DNA of 34,620 nt, from the NCBI GenBank assembly GCA_947457255.1, contig CANGUZ010000026.1, forward strand, positions 1 through 34,620, given 5' to 3'. Positions 7,675 through 16,430 of the stretch are shown here, in pieces. The number at the start of each line of letters is the position of its first letter. The stretch's first letter is position 1. The stretch comes from Flavobacteriaceae bacterium. GTDB taxonomy: Bacteria > Bacteroidota > Bacteroidia > Flavobacteriales > Flavobacteriaceae. A program made the position numbers and the translations under genes. The notes below the pieces were generated by a model that was not told the origin of the DNA, made no database searches, and saw only the letters and a list, made by a program, of their open reading frames with translations.

Positions 7675-8805
7675 ATGGATATTGAAAGAGAAGCTTTTGA
7701 GTTAGTTAGAAAAAAACTTCAGCCGAATAAAGTTGTTGTATTATTAGGTGCACGAAGAGTTGGAAAGACTAAATTAATTGAAAAAATAATAGCAAAAACT
7801 AAAGAACCGTTTTTATTTTTGAACGGTGACGATATAGAAACACACCAAATTTTAGAAATTCAAAGTGTTGCTAATTTTAAAAGAATTTTAGGAGATATAA
7901 GGTTTTTAATTATAGATGAGGCTCAAGAAATTAGCAACATCGGGAGCAAATTGAAATTAATGGTTGATTCAATTAGTGGATTAAAAGTCTTAATAACAGG
8001 TTCATCAGCATTTGAAATTAATAATCAAATAGGTGAACCATTAGTGGGAAGAATGAAAACCATTCAAATTTTTCCTTTTTCACAAAAAGAGTTTTCGAAA
8101 AATGAAAACTTTATTGAAACACGTGGAAATCTTGAATCTAAATTAATTTTTGGAAGTTATCCAGAAGTTTATAAACTAAAAAATCAAAACGAAAAAATTG
8201 AATATTTAAAAGATTTAGTAAATAATCAATTATTAAGAGATGTACTTGCTTTTGAAGGAATAAAAAAGCGTGACAAAATAATTGCTTTATTACAAATAAT
8301 TGCTTTTAGAACGGGAAGCGAGGTTTCGCTTGAAAGTATAGGTCGAGATTTACAAATAAGTAAAAACACAGTCGAAAAATATTTAGATTTATTTAGCAAA
8401 GTATTCATTATTTATAGTGTTTCAGGATTTTCAAAAAATAGAGATAATGAAATCACAAAAATGAAAAAATGGTATTTCTATGATAATGGAATAAGAAACG
8501 CAATAATCAATTCTTTTAATCCATTAAATATGAGAGAAGACGTAGGAAAACTCTGGGAAAGTTATCTAAATTATGAACGAATTAAAAAACAAAGTTATAA
8601 CGAAAGCTATGTTTTAAGTTATTTTTGGCGTACTCATACCAAGCAAGAAATTGATCGTATTGAACTAATAAATGAAGAACTATTTGCTTACGAATACAAA
8701 TATGGTAAAGGAAATTATAAAATCCCAACCGAATTTGCAAAAGCATACCCTGATGCTAGTTTTGAAATAATTAATTCAGATAATTATTTAGATTTTATAA
8801 TGTAA
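7675..8805 (+). CDS. AAA-family ATPase with DUF4143 C-terminal domain
   Basis: This 376-residue cytosolic protein has an N-terminal AAA_14 domain with Walker A GARRVGKT (25-32), Walker B FLIIDEAQ (77-84) and the conserved GSSAFEINNQIGEPLVGR with its polar sensor residues (about 108-125). The DUF4143 region (about 180-345) includes a winged-helix-like stretch, VSLESIGRDLQISKNTVEKYLDLF, and the family's nuclease-like end FWRTHTKQEIDRI. Such proteins are widespread, variable in occurrence and of unknown function. It is transcribed alone from its own promoter with repeats upstream, so autoregulation is possible. The gene looks intact. Confidence 0.9.
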   Translation: MDIEREAFELVRKKLQPNKVVVLLGARRVGKTKLIEKIIAKTKEPFLFLNGDDIETHQILEIQSVANFKRILGDIRFLIIDEAQEISNIGSKLKLMVDSISGLKVLITGSSAFEINNQIGEPLVGRMKTIQIFPFSQKEFSKNENFIETRGNLESKLIFGSYPEVYKLKNQNEKIEYLKDLVNNQLLRDVLAFEGIKKRDKIIALLQIIAFRTGSEVSLESIGRDLQISKNTVEKYLDLFSKVFIIYSVSGFSKNRDNEITKMKKWYFYDNGIRNAIINSFNPLNMREDVGKLWESYLNYERIKKQSYNESYVLSYFWRTHTKQEIDRIELINEELFAYEYKYGKGNYKIPTEFAKAYPDASFEIINSDNYLDFIM

Positions 8806-8915
8806 CTAATAAAGTTTTAAAGTTCAAATATGTTGTTTAGTAGTACAGTAAACCGTATCAAAATTTATAAAAACCTTGCATCTTTACGATAAAAAAATAA
8901 AAACAAGAGGAAAAA

Positions 8916-8939
8916 GATTGTTTCGTTCCTCGCAATGAC
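8916..8939 (+). repeat. Short intergenic repeat of the 'TTCGTTCCTCGCAATGAC' type
   Basis: The stretch contains GATTG, then TTTCGTTCCTCGCAATGAC. From memory, close variants of this phrase recur in intergenic DNA of many Bacteroidota and other genomes. Only one copy is in this window, so its repeat nature cannot be shown here. It lies seven bases before the tex start codon. Confidence 0.35.
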
Positions 8940-8945
8940 AATAAA

Positions 8946-11072
8946 ATGACCAACATACAATTCATCGCCAAAACTGTTCAAACAGCTGCAATAAACATTC
9001 AAAACACAGTACAATTACTTTCAGAAGACTGTACCATTCCGTTTATTTCTCGATATAGAAAAGACATTACAGGCAATCTCGATGAGGTTCAAATTGAACA
9101 AATTGCAAAACTTTCTAAACTATATGATGAAATTATAAAGCGAAAAGAAAGCATTTTAAAAACTATAGACGAGCAAGAACAATTAACACCAGATTTGTCT
9201 AAAAAAATTACCGAATGCTTCGATTTGCAAGAGTTAGAAGATATTTATTTACCCTATAAAAAGAAGAAAAAAACGCGCGCCGATGTCGCTCGTGAAAACG
9301 GATTAGAGCCTTTAGCAAAGATCATAATGGCTCAAAATAATGACGATGTTGATTTTATTTCATCGAAATACTTGAATGAAAAAGTACGAAATGAAGACGA
9401 AGCTTTACAGGGCGCTCGAGACATTATTGCCGAATGGATTAACGAAAATATTTATGTTCGAAAGCAATTACGAAGATTGTATCAACGTAAAGCCAATATT
9501 GAAACAAAAGTTGTAAAAAAGAAAGCTGAAGACGAAGGAGCGCAAAAATTTACACAATATTTCGATTGGTCCGAAAATTTATGCAAATCACCATCACATC
9601 GTTTATTAGCCATGCTTCGTGCAGAAAATGAAGGTTTTGTAAAACTAAAAATTGATATTGACAGTGATGAAGCGTACGATTTGATAGACGAAATTATCAT
9701 AAAAAATGGCAACTCTCCCGCATTCTCACAGATTCAATTAGCCATCGAAGACTCCTACAAACGATTACTTCACCCTGCAATTGCTAATGAAACGTTACAA
9801 GAGGCTAAAGCTAAAGCTGATGTAACCGCCATAAATGTTTTTGCTACAAATCTCGGTCAATTATTGTTAGCACCGCCTTTAGGTGAGAAACGAATTTTAG
9901 CCATTGATCCTGGTTTTCGTTCGGGCTGTAAAGTAGTCTGTTTAGACGAGAAAGGCGATTTGTTGTACAACGAAACCATTTATCCGCATGCGCCACAAAA
10001 AGAAGATCTTATGGCTATGAAAAAAATACGATCTATGGTAAATTCATACAAAATTGATGCCATTGCTATAGGTAACGGTACTGCCAGTCGAGAAACCGAA
10101 TTTTTTATAAAGAAAATAGCATTTGATAGTCTAATTCAAGTTTTTGTAGTTTCAGAAGCGGGTGCATCAGTATATTCAGCATCAAAAATTGCAAGAGAAG
10201 AATTTCCGAACTACGATGTTACGGTTAGAGGTTCGGTTTCTATTGGAAGACGATTATCTGACCCTTTAGCAGAATTAGTAAAAATAGATCCCAAAGCAAT
10301 AGGAGTGGGGCAGTACCAGCACGATGTAGACCAAAATAAGTTAAAAGAAGAATTAGACGCAACAGTTATTCGATGTGTAAACTCAGTTGGAATAAACATT
10401 AATACAGCAAGTAAACATTTACTGAGCTACGTAAGCGGAATAGGAGAGAAGCTTGCCGAAAATATTGTGCAATACCGCTCAGAAAACGGACCTTTTCAGG
10501 ATAGAAAACAGCTTAAAAAAGTGCCTCGTTTGGGCGATAAAGCCTATCAGCAAGGAGCAGCTTTTATAAGAATATCAAATGCAAAAAACCCATTAGACAA
10601 TTCTGCTGTTCATCCTGAAGCCTACGGAATTGTTGAAAAGATGGCAAAAGATTTACAATTATCGGTTCATGATTTAATTGCCACTACAGCTAAAACTGCT
10701 TTAATACAACCTGAAAAATATGTGACACCTGATGTTGGTATCTTAACCTTAAAAGACATTATTAAAGAACTAGAAAAACCAGGATTAGACCCAAGAAAAG
10801 CGGCTAAAGTTTTCGAATTTGATTCTAATGTAAAAACGATTAAAGACCTTAGTAAAGGAATGATTTTACCTGGAATTGTAAATAACATTACAGCTTTTGG
10901 TTGCTTTGTCGATGTTGGAATTAAAGAAAGTGGTTTGGTTCACATTTCTCAACTAAAAGCTGGTTTTGTAAGCGATGTAAACGAAGTGGTAAAATTACAT
11001 CAACACGTTACGGTAAAAGTAGTCGAGGTAGATGAGGATAGGAAGCGAATTCAGTTAACGATGGTGATATAA
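8946..11072 (+). CDS. tex: Tex-family RNA-binding transcription accessory protein
   Basis: This 708-residue protein shows the full Tex order: an N-terminal helical region (about 1-310), a YqgF/RuvC-like domain starting with ILAIDPGFRSGCKVV (about 317), a tandem helix-hairpin-helix region (about 480-560, with SGIGEKLAENIVQYR and VPRLGDKAYQQGAAF) and a C-terminal S1 domain (about 635-705, with GMILPGIVNNITAFGCFVDVG). Tex binds nucleic acids and is linked to transcription and stress responses; the exact reaction is unsettled. Length is typical. It faces tatA tail to tail with a strong hairpin in between. Confidence 0.95.
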   Translation: MTNIQFIAKTVQTAAINIQNTVQLLSEDCTIPFISRYRKDITGNLDEVQIEQIAKLSKLYDEIIKRKESILKTIDEQEQLTPDLSKKITECFDLQELEDIYLPYKKKKKTRADVARENGLEPLAKIIMAQNNDDVDFISSKYLNEKVRNEDEALQGARDIIAEWINENIYVRKQLRRLYQRKANIETKVVKKKAEDEGAQKFTQYFDWSENLCKSPSHRLLAMLRAENEGFVKLKIDIDSDEAYDLIDEIIIKNGNSPAFSQIQLAIEDSYKRLLHPAIANETLQEAKAKADVTAINVFATNLGQLLLAPPLGEKRILAIDPGFRSGCKVVCLDEKGDLLYNETIYPHAPQKEDLMAMKKIRSMVNSYKIDAIAIGNGTASRETEFFIKKIAFDSLIQVFVVSEAGASVYSASKIAREEFPNYDVTVRGSVSIGRRLSDPLAELVKIDPKAIGVGQYQHDVDQNKLKEELDATVIRCVNSVGININTASKHLLSYVSGIGEKLAENIVQYRSENGPFQDRKQLKKVPRLGDKAYQQGAAFIRISNAKNPLDNSAVHPEAYGIVEKMAKDLQLSVHDLIATTAKTALIQPEKYVTPDVGILTLKDIIKELEKPGLDPRKAAKVFEFDSNVKTIKDLSKGMILPGIVNNITAFGCFVDVGIKESGLVHISQLKAGFVSDVNEVVKLHQHVTVKVVEVDEDRKRIQLTMVI

Positions 11073-11074
11073 AA

Positions 11075-11124
11075 AACAAAAAATTCCAACTTTCAAATTA
11101 TAAGCAATTTGTAAGTTGGAATTT
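11075..11124 (-). terminator. Strong hairpin terminator for tatA, possibly bidirectional
   Basis: AAATTCCAACTT (11081-11092) and AAGTTGGAATTT (11113-11124) pair perfectly over 12 bp. After one T-T mismatch, CAAATT/AATTTG adds six more pairs, leaving the loop ATAAGC. On the minus strand the stem is followed by TTTGTTTTTT, giving a good intrinsic terminator for tatA. On the plus strand (tex) the T-run is poor. Confidence 0.85.
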
Positions 11125-11141
11125 CAATCTAAACTAAAAAT

Positions 11142-11336
11142 TTACTCTTTAGTCTCGTCTTTTTTGTCAGCAGTTTGATCTTCTTTGGCGGCGTTTTTAA
11201 ATTCTTTAACACCACTTCCTAATCCTTTCATTAATTCAGGAATTTTTTTACCTCCAAAAAGAAGTAGTATAATAGCCAAAACAAGTATAATTTGCATAGG
11301 ACCAACTTCTCCTAAAAATATTACAGATGCAATCAT
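11142..11336 (-). CDS. tatA: Twin-arginine translocase subunit TatA/E
   Basis: This 64-residue protein has a short periplasmic-side N terminus, one transmembrane helix (about 10-27, [14 protein letters not shown]), the [14 protein letters not shown] hinge and amphipathic helix with the conserved FG, and a charged C-terminal tail ([14 protein letters not shown]). TatA oligomerises with TatC to move folded proteins across the inner membrane. tatC is not in the window, which is common where tatA stands alone. It is monocistronic, with its own promoter and terminator. Confidence 0.95.
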   Translation of the reverse strand: MIASVIFLGEVGPMQIILVLAIILLLFGGKKIPELMKGLGSGVKEFKNAAKEDQTADKKDETKE

Positions 11337-11360
11337 GTTTTTAAAATTTATTTGTTAAAG

Positions 11361-11388
11361 CAAAGATAATAACAAAAAAACATATCAA
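11361..11388 (-). promoter_or_regulatory. Promoter of tatA
   Basis: On the minus strand TTG (complement of 11386-11388), a 17-nt spacer and TATCTTTG (complement of 11361-11368) match the Bacteroidota consensus and lie 25 bases before the tatA start. Confidence 0.6.
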
Positions 11389-11435
11389 TCATAAAACTAC
11401 TATAAATTTATATATTTGTAGAACAAATTAAAAAC

Positions 11436-12305
11436 ATGTCCGAAAAACGGCTCAAAAGACAAGTATTAAAGAAGAAACTCTTTACAAAAAACCGTTTGGT
11501 TATTTTGAACGAAGATACATTTGAAGAAATTTTCTCTTTAAAATTAACGTTAATGAACGTTTTTGTAGTGGCAACCGTTGGAGCTATTTTAATCATATTT
11601 ATTACTACCTATATCATTGCTTTTACACCATTAAGAGAATACATTCCTGGTTATGCTTCCAATCAATTAAAAAAAGACGCAACTGAATTGGCTTTAAAAT
11701 CTGACTCTCTTGCCTTGTCTATAAAAAACAATGAAGCGTATATAGCCTCAATTAAAAAAGTGTTAATTGGCGATTTAGATTATGCTAAACTCAATAAAGA
11801 TTCTATTTTAGCGTCTAAAGTTGAGGTTTCTGAGGAACAAGATTTAAAACCGTCTGACGCAGATTTAAAATTACGGGAACAAGTAGCAAAAGAAGACAAA
11901 TATAATCTTTTTGAAAAGGCACAATCAAAAGAAAGTATTTTACTTTTTCCGCCCGTTAAAGGGTCAATTACGGAAAAATTTAGTTTAAAAAACAAACATT
12001 TTGCAATAGATATTGCTTTAACAAAAAATACACCAATTAAAGCTATCTTGAACGGTACAATTATATTTGCAGATTGGTCACCCTCATCAGGAAACGTAAT
12101 TATTTTGCGACACAATAATGGTTTTATTTCAGTTTATAAAGATGTTGCTTCTTTATCAAAATCACAAGGCGACATTGTAAAAACAGGAGAAGTTATAGCT
12201 TTAGCTGGTTCGAAAGGAAAAGAGTCTTCAGGAACGCATTTACATTTTGAACTTTGGAAAGACGGTTATCCTATTGATCCGACACAATTCATAGAATTTG
12301 AATAA
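11436..12305 (+). CDS. M23-family metallopeptidase (LytM-type), membrane-anchored
   Basis: This 289-residue protein has a basic cytoplasmic N terminus, one transmembrane helix (about 41-63), a periplasmic linker with coiled-coil-like content (about 75-160) and a C-terminal LytM/M23 domain (about 170-285). The zinc ligands are complete: H188 and D192 in KHFAIDIA and H270 in THLHFELW (H268-L-H270), with H225 at the other conserved site. It should therefore be an active peptidoglycan endopeptidase. A -7-like TATATTTG at 11411-11418 precedes it. The GH3-like gene starts six bases after it, so the two probably share a transcript. Confidence 0.92.
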   Translation: MSEKRLKRQVLKKKLFTKNRLVILNEDTFEEIFSLKLTLMNVFVVATVGAILIIFITTYIIAFTPLREYIPGYASNQLKKDATELALKSDSLALSIKNNEAYIASIKKVLIGDLDYAKLNKDSILASKVEVSEEQDLKPSDADLKLREQVAKEDKYNLFEKAQSKESILLFPPVKGSITEKFSLKNKHFAIDIALTKNTPIKAILNGTIIFADWSPSSGNVIILRHNNGFISVYKDVASLSKSQGDIVKTGEVIALAGSKGKESSGTHLHFELWKDGYPIDPTQFIEFE

Positions 12306-12311
12306 TTAGTT

Positions 12312-13811
12312 ATGTCATTAAAAACGATTGCAGCAAAAGTTTTTGCAAATATTATCTACAATAAAACTCGAAATTGGGCTCAAAACCCTATAGAGACTCA
12401 GCAAAAAGTATTTGAAAAATTACTTTTAGAAGCAAGAAACACTCATTTTGGTATTGACCATAATTTCAACCAAATAAAAACGTTTGATGATTTTGCAAAA
12501 GCAGTTCCTGTAAGGGATTATGAAGCTTTAAAACCCTATGTTGATAGAGTTGTAAAAGGAGAAGCTAACGTACTATGGAAAGGGAAACCCTTGTATTTTG
12601 CAAAAACTTCAGGAACCACATCTGGCGCAAAATATATCCCTCTGACGGCCGACTCTATGCCATTTCATATTGAAGCGGCGCGTAATGCTATTTTACATTA
12701 TATTCATGAAACAGGAAAAGCTGATTTTGTAAACGGAAAAATGATTTTCCTGCAAGGAAGTCCAATTTTGGAAGAAAAAAACGGTATATATTTAGGAAGA
12801 TTATCAGGAATAGTTGCACACTTTGTCCCAAAATATTTACAAAAAAACCGAATGCCAACATGGGAAACCAATTGTATTGAAGATTGGGAAACTAAGGTTA
12901 ATGCTATTGTTGAAGAAACTTTTAACGAAAACATGACTGTGATTTCTGGAATTCCGTCTTGGGTTCAAATGTATTTTGAAAAATTGAAAGAAAAAGGTCA
13001 AAAGCCTGTTGGAGAAATTTTCATAAACTTCAACTTATTTATTTACGGAGGTGTAAATTATGAACCGTATCGTGCCAAATTCGAAAATTTGATTGGTAGA
13101 AAGGTTGATAGTATAGAATTATTTCCCGCTTCGGAAGGTTTTTTTGCTTATCAAGATTCCCAAAAAGAGAAAGGAATGTTATTGCTTTTAAATTCAGGAA
13201 TTTTCTATGAATTTATAAAAGTAGACGAGTTCTCATTACAAAACCCGAAAAGACATACAATAGGTGAAGTAGAGATTGGAGTAAATTATGTATTGATAAT
13301 TTCTACAAATGCAGGTTTGTGGGGCTATAATATTGGAGATACCGTTCAGTTTACTTGTTTAAAACCGTATAGAGTTATAGTTTCCGGACGAATAAAACAT
13401 TTTATTTCTGCTTTTGGTGAACATGTTATAGGTAAAGAAGTAGAAAGTGCTTTACAAGAGTCAATAATAGGAACTTCAATACGAATAAATGAATTTACGG
13501 TGGCTCCACAAATTACTCCAAATAAAGGCTTGCCATATCACGAATGGTTTATAGAATTTGAAAACGAGCCAGAAAATTTAACCTTATTTGAAGAAGCAAT
13601 TAACACAGCCATGCGAAAACAAAACGTATATTATGATGATTTGATTGTTGGTAAAGTGCTTAGGAGATTAGTGATAACAAAAGTCGTTAAAAATGGTTTT
13701 CAGGATTACATGAAATCGATAGGAAAATTAGGCGGACAAAATAAAATACCAAGACTAAGCAATGATAGAACTATTGTTGATTTATTAGCAGTAGAACAAA
13801 TAAACGGATGA
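12312..13811 (+). CDS. GH3-like acyl-adenylate-forming protein
   Basis: This 499-residue protein matches the bacterial relatives of plant GH3 auxin-amido synthetases. It has TSGTTSGAKYIP (99-110, phosphate-binding loop), FPASEGFFAYQ (adenine-site region), GYNIGDTVQFT and GRIKHFISAFGEHV in family order. GH3 enzymes adenylate a carboxylic acid and join it to an amine, usually an amino acid. The substrate in Bacteroidota is unknown. It follows the M23 gene by six bases and overlaps the next gene by four (ATGA), indicating translational coupling. Confidence 0.88.
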   Translation: MSLKTIAAKVFANIIYNKTRNWAQNPIETQQKVFEKLLLEARNTHFGIDHNFNQIKTFDDFAKAVPVRDYEALKPYVDRVVKGEANVLWKGKPLYFAKTSGTTSGAKYIPLTADSMPFHIEAARNAILHYIHETGKADFVNGKMIFLQGSPILEEKNGIYLGRLSGIVAHFVPKYLQKNRMPTWETNCIEDWETKVNAIVEETFNENMTVISGIPSWVQMYFEKLKEKGQKPVGEIFINFNLFIYGGVNYEPYRAKFENLIGRKVDSIELFPASEGFFAYQDSQKEKGMLLLLNSGIFYEFIKVDEFSLQNPKRHTIGEVEIGVNYVLIISTNAGLWGYNIGDTVQFTCLKPYRVIVSGRIKHFISAFGEHVIGKEVESALQESIIGTSIRINEFTVAPQITPNKGLPYHEWFIEFENEPENLTLFEEAINTAMRKQNVYYDDLIVGKVLRRLVITKVVKNGFQDYMKSIGKLGGQNKIPRLSNDRTIVDLLAVEQING

Positions 13812-14689
13812 AAATAAAAATCTTTTTTCTTTTATTTATTTTTACTGCTTTCTCTATTTCAGCTCAAATAAAAGGTGTAGTTAAAGACAGCATAACCGGT
13901 CAGCCCATTCCTTATGTGAGTATTTGGGTTCAAAACGAAAATTATGGAAGCACAACCGAAGAAAACGGAACATTTTCGATAAATATTTCCGAAAAAAGTA
14001 AAAATTTAATTTTTTCAGCTTTAGGTTATGAAAAGAAAATCATTAAAATTGCAGCAGTAAGAGAAGTAAATCTTGTTCAAACAACCTATCAATTAGATGA
14101 AATAGTTATATCAAAACGAAAAGAGACAAGAGAAATTGAAATTGGACAAACAGAGAATGCTATTTTAGAAGCTTTTGACAACGGACCTCGAATAGACACT
14201 AAGTTTTTCCCCTATTTAGAATCCTATAAAAAAACAAGATTTATAAAAAAAATTACGATTTTTACCGACAGTAAAATAGATAATGCTTCCATAAAAATTC
14301 ATTTTTATAAAGTAGATTCGAATGGTTTTCCTGCTGATGAAATTTTAGACAAGAATTTTATAGTTTCTGTTGATAAAGGCGTAAATAAAACAGCATTTAA
14401 TGTAACCAAATTCAATTTAAAAATGCCTAAAGAAGGACTATTTATTGGTTTCGAAAAATTAATTATAGAAAACAATAAACTTGAAAAAACTTTTCTAGAT
14501 AAAAATACAAATACGATTCAAACAAAAAACACTTATTATCCTTTTGTGCTTTATAATTATGTAGAAAAAGAGTATTTATACACTTTTTCAGGAGGTAAAT
14601 GGAGTAGACAAACCAATCAAAACGACCAGAATTCGACAAATAAAATTATGATATATGAGCCAGCAATAAATTTGATATTAACGAACTAA
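13808..14689 (+). CDS. Secreted protein with CarboxypepD_reg-like domain
   Basis: This 293-residue protein has a signal peptide (about 1-19, ending SISAQ) and then a carboxypeptidase-regulatory-like beta-sandwich (about 21-95: IKGVVKDSITGQPIPYVSIWV through LVFSALGYEKK-like strands). This domain usually begins TonB-dependent receptors but is found here without a barrel. The remaining 190 residues form a beta-rich domain that I do not recognise. It overlaps the GH3-like gene by four bases. The protein is probably periplasmic or in the outer membrane; no lipobox is seen. Confidence 0.8.
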   Translation: MKIKIFFLLFIFTAFSISAQIKGVVKDSITGQPIPYVSIWVQNENYGSTTEENGTFSINISEKSKNLIFSALGYEKKIIKIAAVREVNLVQTTYQLDEIVISKRKETREIEIGQTENAILEAFDNGPRIDTKFFPYLESYKKTRFIKKITIFTDSKIDNASIKIHFYKVDSNGFPADEILDKNFIVSVDKGVNKTAFNVTKFNLKMPKEGLFIGFEKLIIENNKLEKTFLDKNTNTIQTKNTYYPFVLYNYVEKEYLYTFSGGKWSRQTNQNDQNSTNKIMIYEPAINLILTN

Positions 14690-14731
14690 AAATAAAAACC
14701 TTACATTTGCAGGTTATAAATTATAAAATGA

Positions 14732-16423
14732 ATGAAAGAAATTAAAAATATAGTAAGATCAAGAGCACAAGAATCGTCTAGTGCTGTTGAAAAATTGTAC
14801 ATCACAATGCGCCATTTGTTCAATAGAGGATTCTATAAGCCAATGGGGGTTTCGGGAGAAACATTAAGAGAAGCATTATTATCATTACGCCCAGAGATAT
14901 ATGGTACAATTGCAGAAGAAAAAGTAGAATTAAACGGACTTTTGTATGTAATAGAAAGGCTTCCTGTTGGAATAGAACAATGTCAATTTATTAACTTAAC
15001 ATCAGATGAAGGATATTCTAAATCTCATTTTAAGGCAATAGTTCCTCCTAAAAGAAGACGTAATTGTTATCGAATTGATGACGAACAAATGAATATTGAA
15101 ATTACTCGAGGGCGATCAGATATTTATGATATTTTGACGCATTTGACTTTTATTTTCATAGAATCTCATAAAATAAAAGATAGAATTTTAATTGATGAAA
15201 GCGGAGAAGTAACTCGCGATTGGCAAAAATTAGAAGAAGCTGTTTTTCTTGATAAAAAACTGACATTAATAGACAAAGAGAAAACAATTTCACATGCCGC
15301 TAATATTCTTGGAAGAACTTTTTCAGAAGTATTAGATATTTATGATGCTTTTGGAACAGTAGAAAAACCAGATCGTTTTCTTCATATTATTTATTGGTTA
15401 GGAAAATTAGCCCTAGAAGAAGCTGTAGGAAATGAAAAACGTACAATTACATTTAGTCCAGTTTTAAGAGAACGTTTAGGGCACCATATTCATGGCGAAA
15501 TTTGGGCTACAAATATAAAAGAAGTCTTAAAACAAAATCAACTTTTAGAACGACCAATTCATATTATAAGTGCTAATATGCATAGCGTTATGAATTCTAT
15601 TTTTGCAACACATGTTTTAAAAACAAAATTTAAAGATCAAACCGATTTTTTTATTTATGAAGAGTTAAGTAAATCAGGCGCTCATGATGTAAGAAATAAA
15701 GTAGAGGAGTTTGCCAAACAATTCGGAATGATTTCTTTACCAGATTTTTCAGGAACAAACATAGATGTTCAAATATTCGACACTGCAAAAATCGATTTAA
15801 AAAAATCTGCGTTTCCTACTGCAAAATTTGGTGAATTAAAACCAGTATTAATTGTTATGGATTATGCCTTTGGTGAGCAAGCCTATGAAACAATAGACGA
15901 ATTATTAAAGCCATTTCAAGAAACAAAAGATAAAAAAGTGTTTATGAATGTGGCATCTGTTTCTATAATGGGAAAAGCGGGTATTCTGCAAGGAGGAAAA
16001 GGAGATATTATGATTCCATCAGCACATATTAATGAAGGAACTGGTGATAACTATACTTTTGAAAACGAATTAACAAAGGAAATGTTAGAAGGAAATAATA
16101 TTGATGTATTTGCTGGGCCAATGGTAACCGTTTTAGGCACTTCACTACAAAATAAAGACTTACTAAAGTTTTTCCATGAATCTACCTGGGGAGTTATAGG
16201 TCTAGAAATGGAAGGTGCTTATTATCAAAAAGCCATCCAATCAGCATCTAAAATTAGAAAAAGCATTAACCAAGATGTAAAAGTAAGATATGCGTATTAT
16301 GCTTCAGATAATCCTTTAGAAACTGGAAGTACTTTAGCCTCAGGAGGATTAGGAACTACTGGAGTGAAGCCTACTTATTTAATTACAATAAAGATATTAG
16401 AACAAATTTTTAACATACAATAA
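14732..16423 (+). CDS. DUF6909-type protein with nucleosidase-like C terminus
   Basis: This 563-residue soluble protein opens with the phrase RSRAQESSSAVEKLYITMRH, which I recall as typical of the flavobacterial DUF6909 family. The C-terminal part (about 300-563) resembles purine-nucleoside phosphorylase/AMP nucleosidase proteins: a GLEMEGAYY motif at 490-498 and ASDNPLETGS about 35 residues later, corresponding to the MExA and SD catalytic motifs of that fold. The N-terminal half is arginine-rich and unassigned. A -7-like TACATTTG lies at 14702-14709. It precedes the Wzz-like gene by seven bases. A nucleosidase role is inference. Confidence 0.75.
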   Translation: MKEIKNIVRSRAQESSSAVEKLYITMRHLFNRGFYKPMGVSGETLREALLSLRPEIYGTIAEEKVELNGLLYVIERLPVGIEQCQFINLTSDEGYSKSHFKAIVPPKRRRNCYRIDDEQMNIEITRGRSDIYDILTHLTFIFIESHKIKDRILIDESGEVTRDWQKLEEAVFLDKKLTLIDKEKTISHAANILGRTFSEVLDIYDAFGTVEKPDRFLHIIYWLGKLALEEAVGNEKRTITFSPVLRERLGHHIHGEIWATNIKEVLKQNQLLERPIHIISANMHSVMNSIFATHVLKTKFKDQTDFFIYEELSKSGAHDVRNKVEEFAKQFGMISLPDFSGTNIDVQIFDTAKIDLKKSAFPTAKFGELKPVLIVMDYAFGEQAYETIDELLKPFQETKDKKVFMNVASVSIMGKAGILQGGKGDIMIPSAHINEGTGDNYTFENELTKEMLEGNNIDVFAGPMVTVLGTSLQNKDLLKFFHESTWGVIGLEMEGAYYQKAIQSASKIRKSINQDVKVRYAYYASDNPLETGSTLASGGLGTTGVKPTYLITIKILEQIFNIQ

Positions 16424-16430
16424 AAAGACA

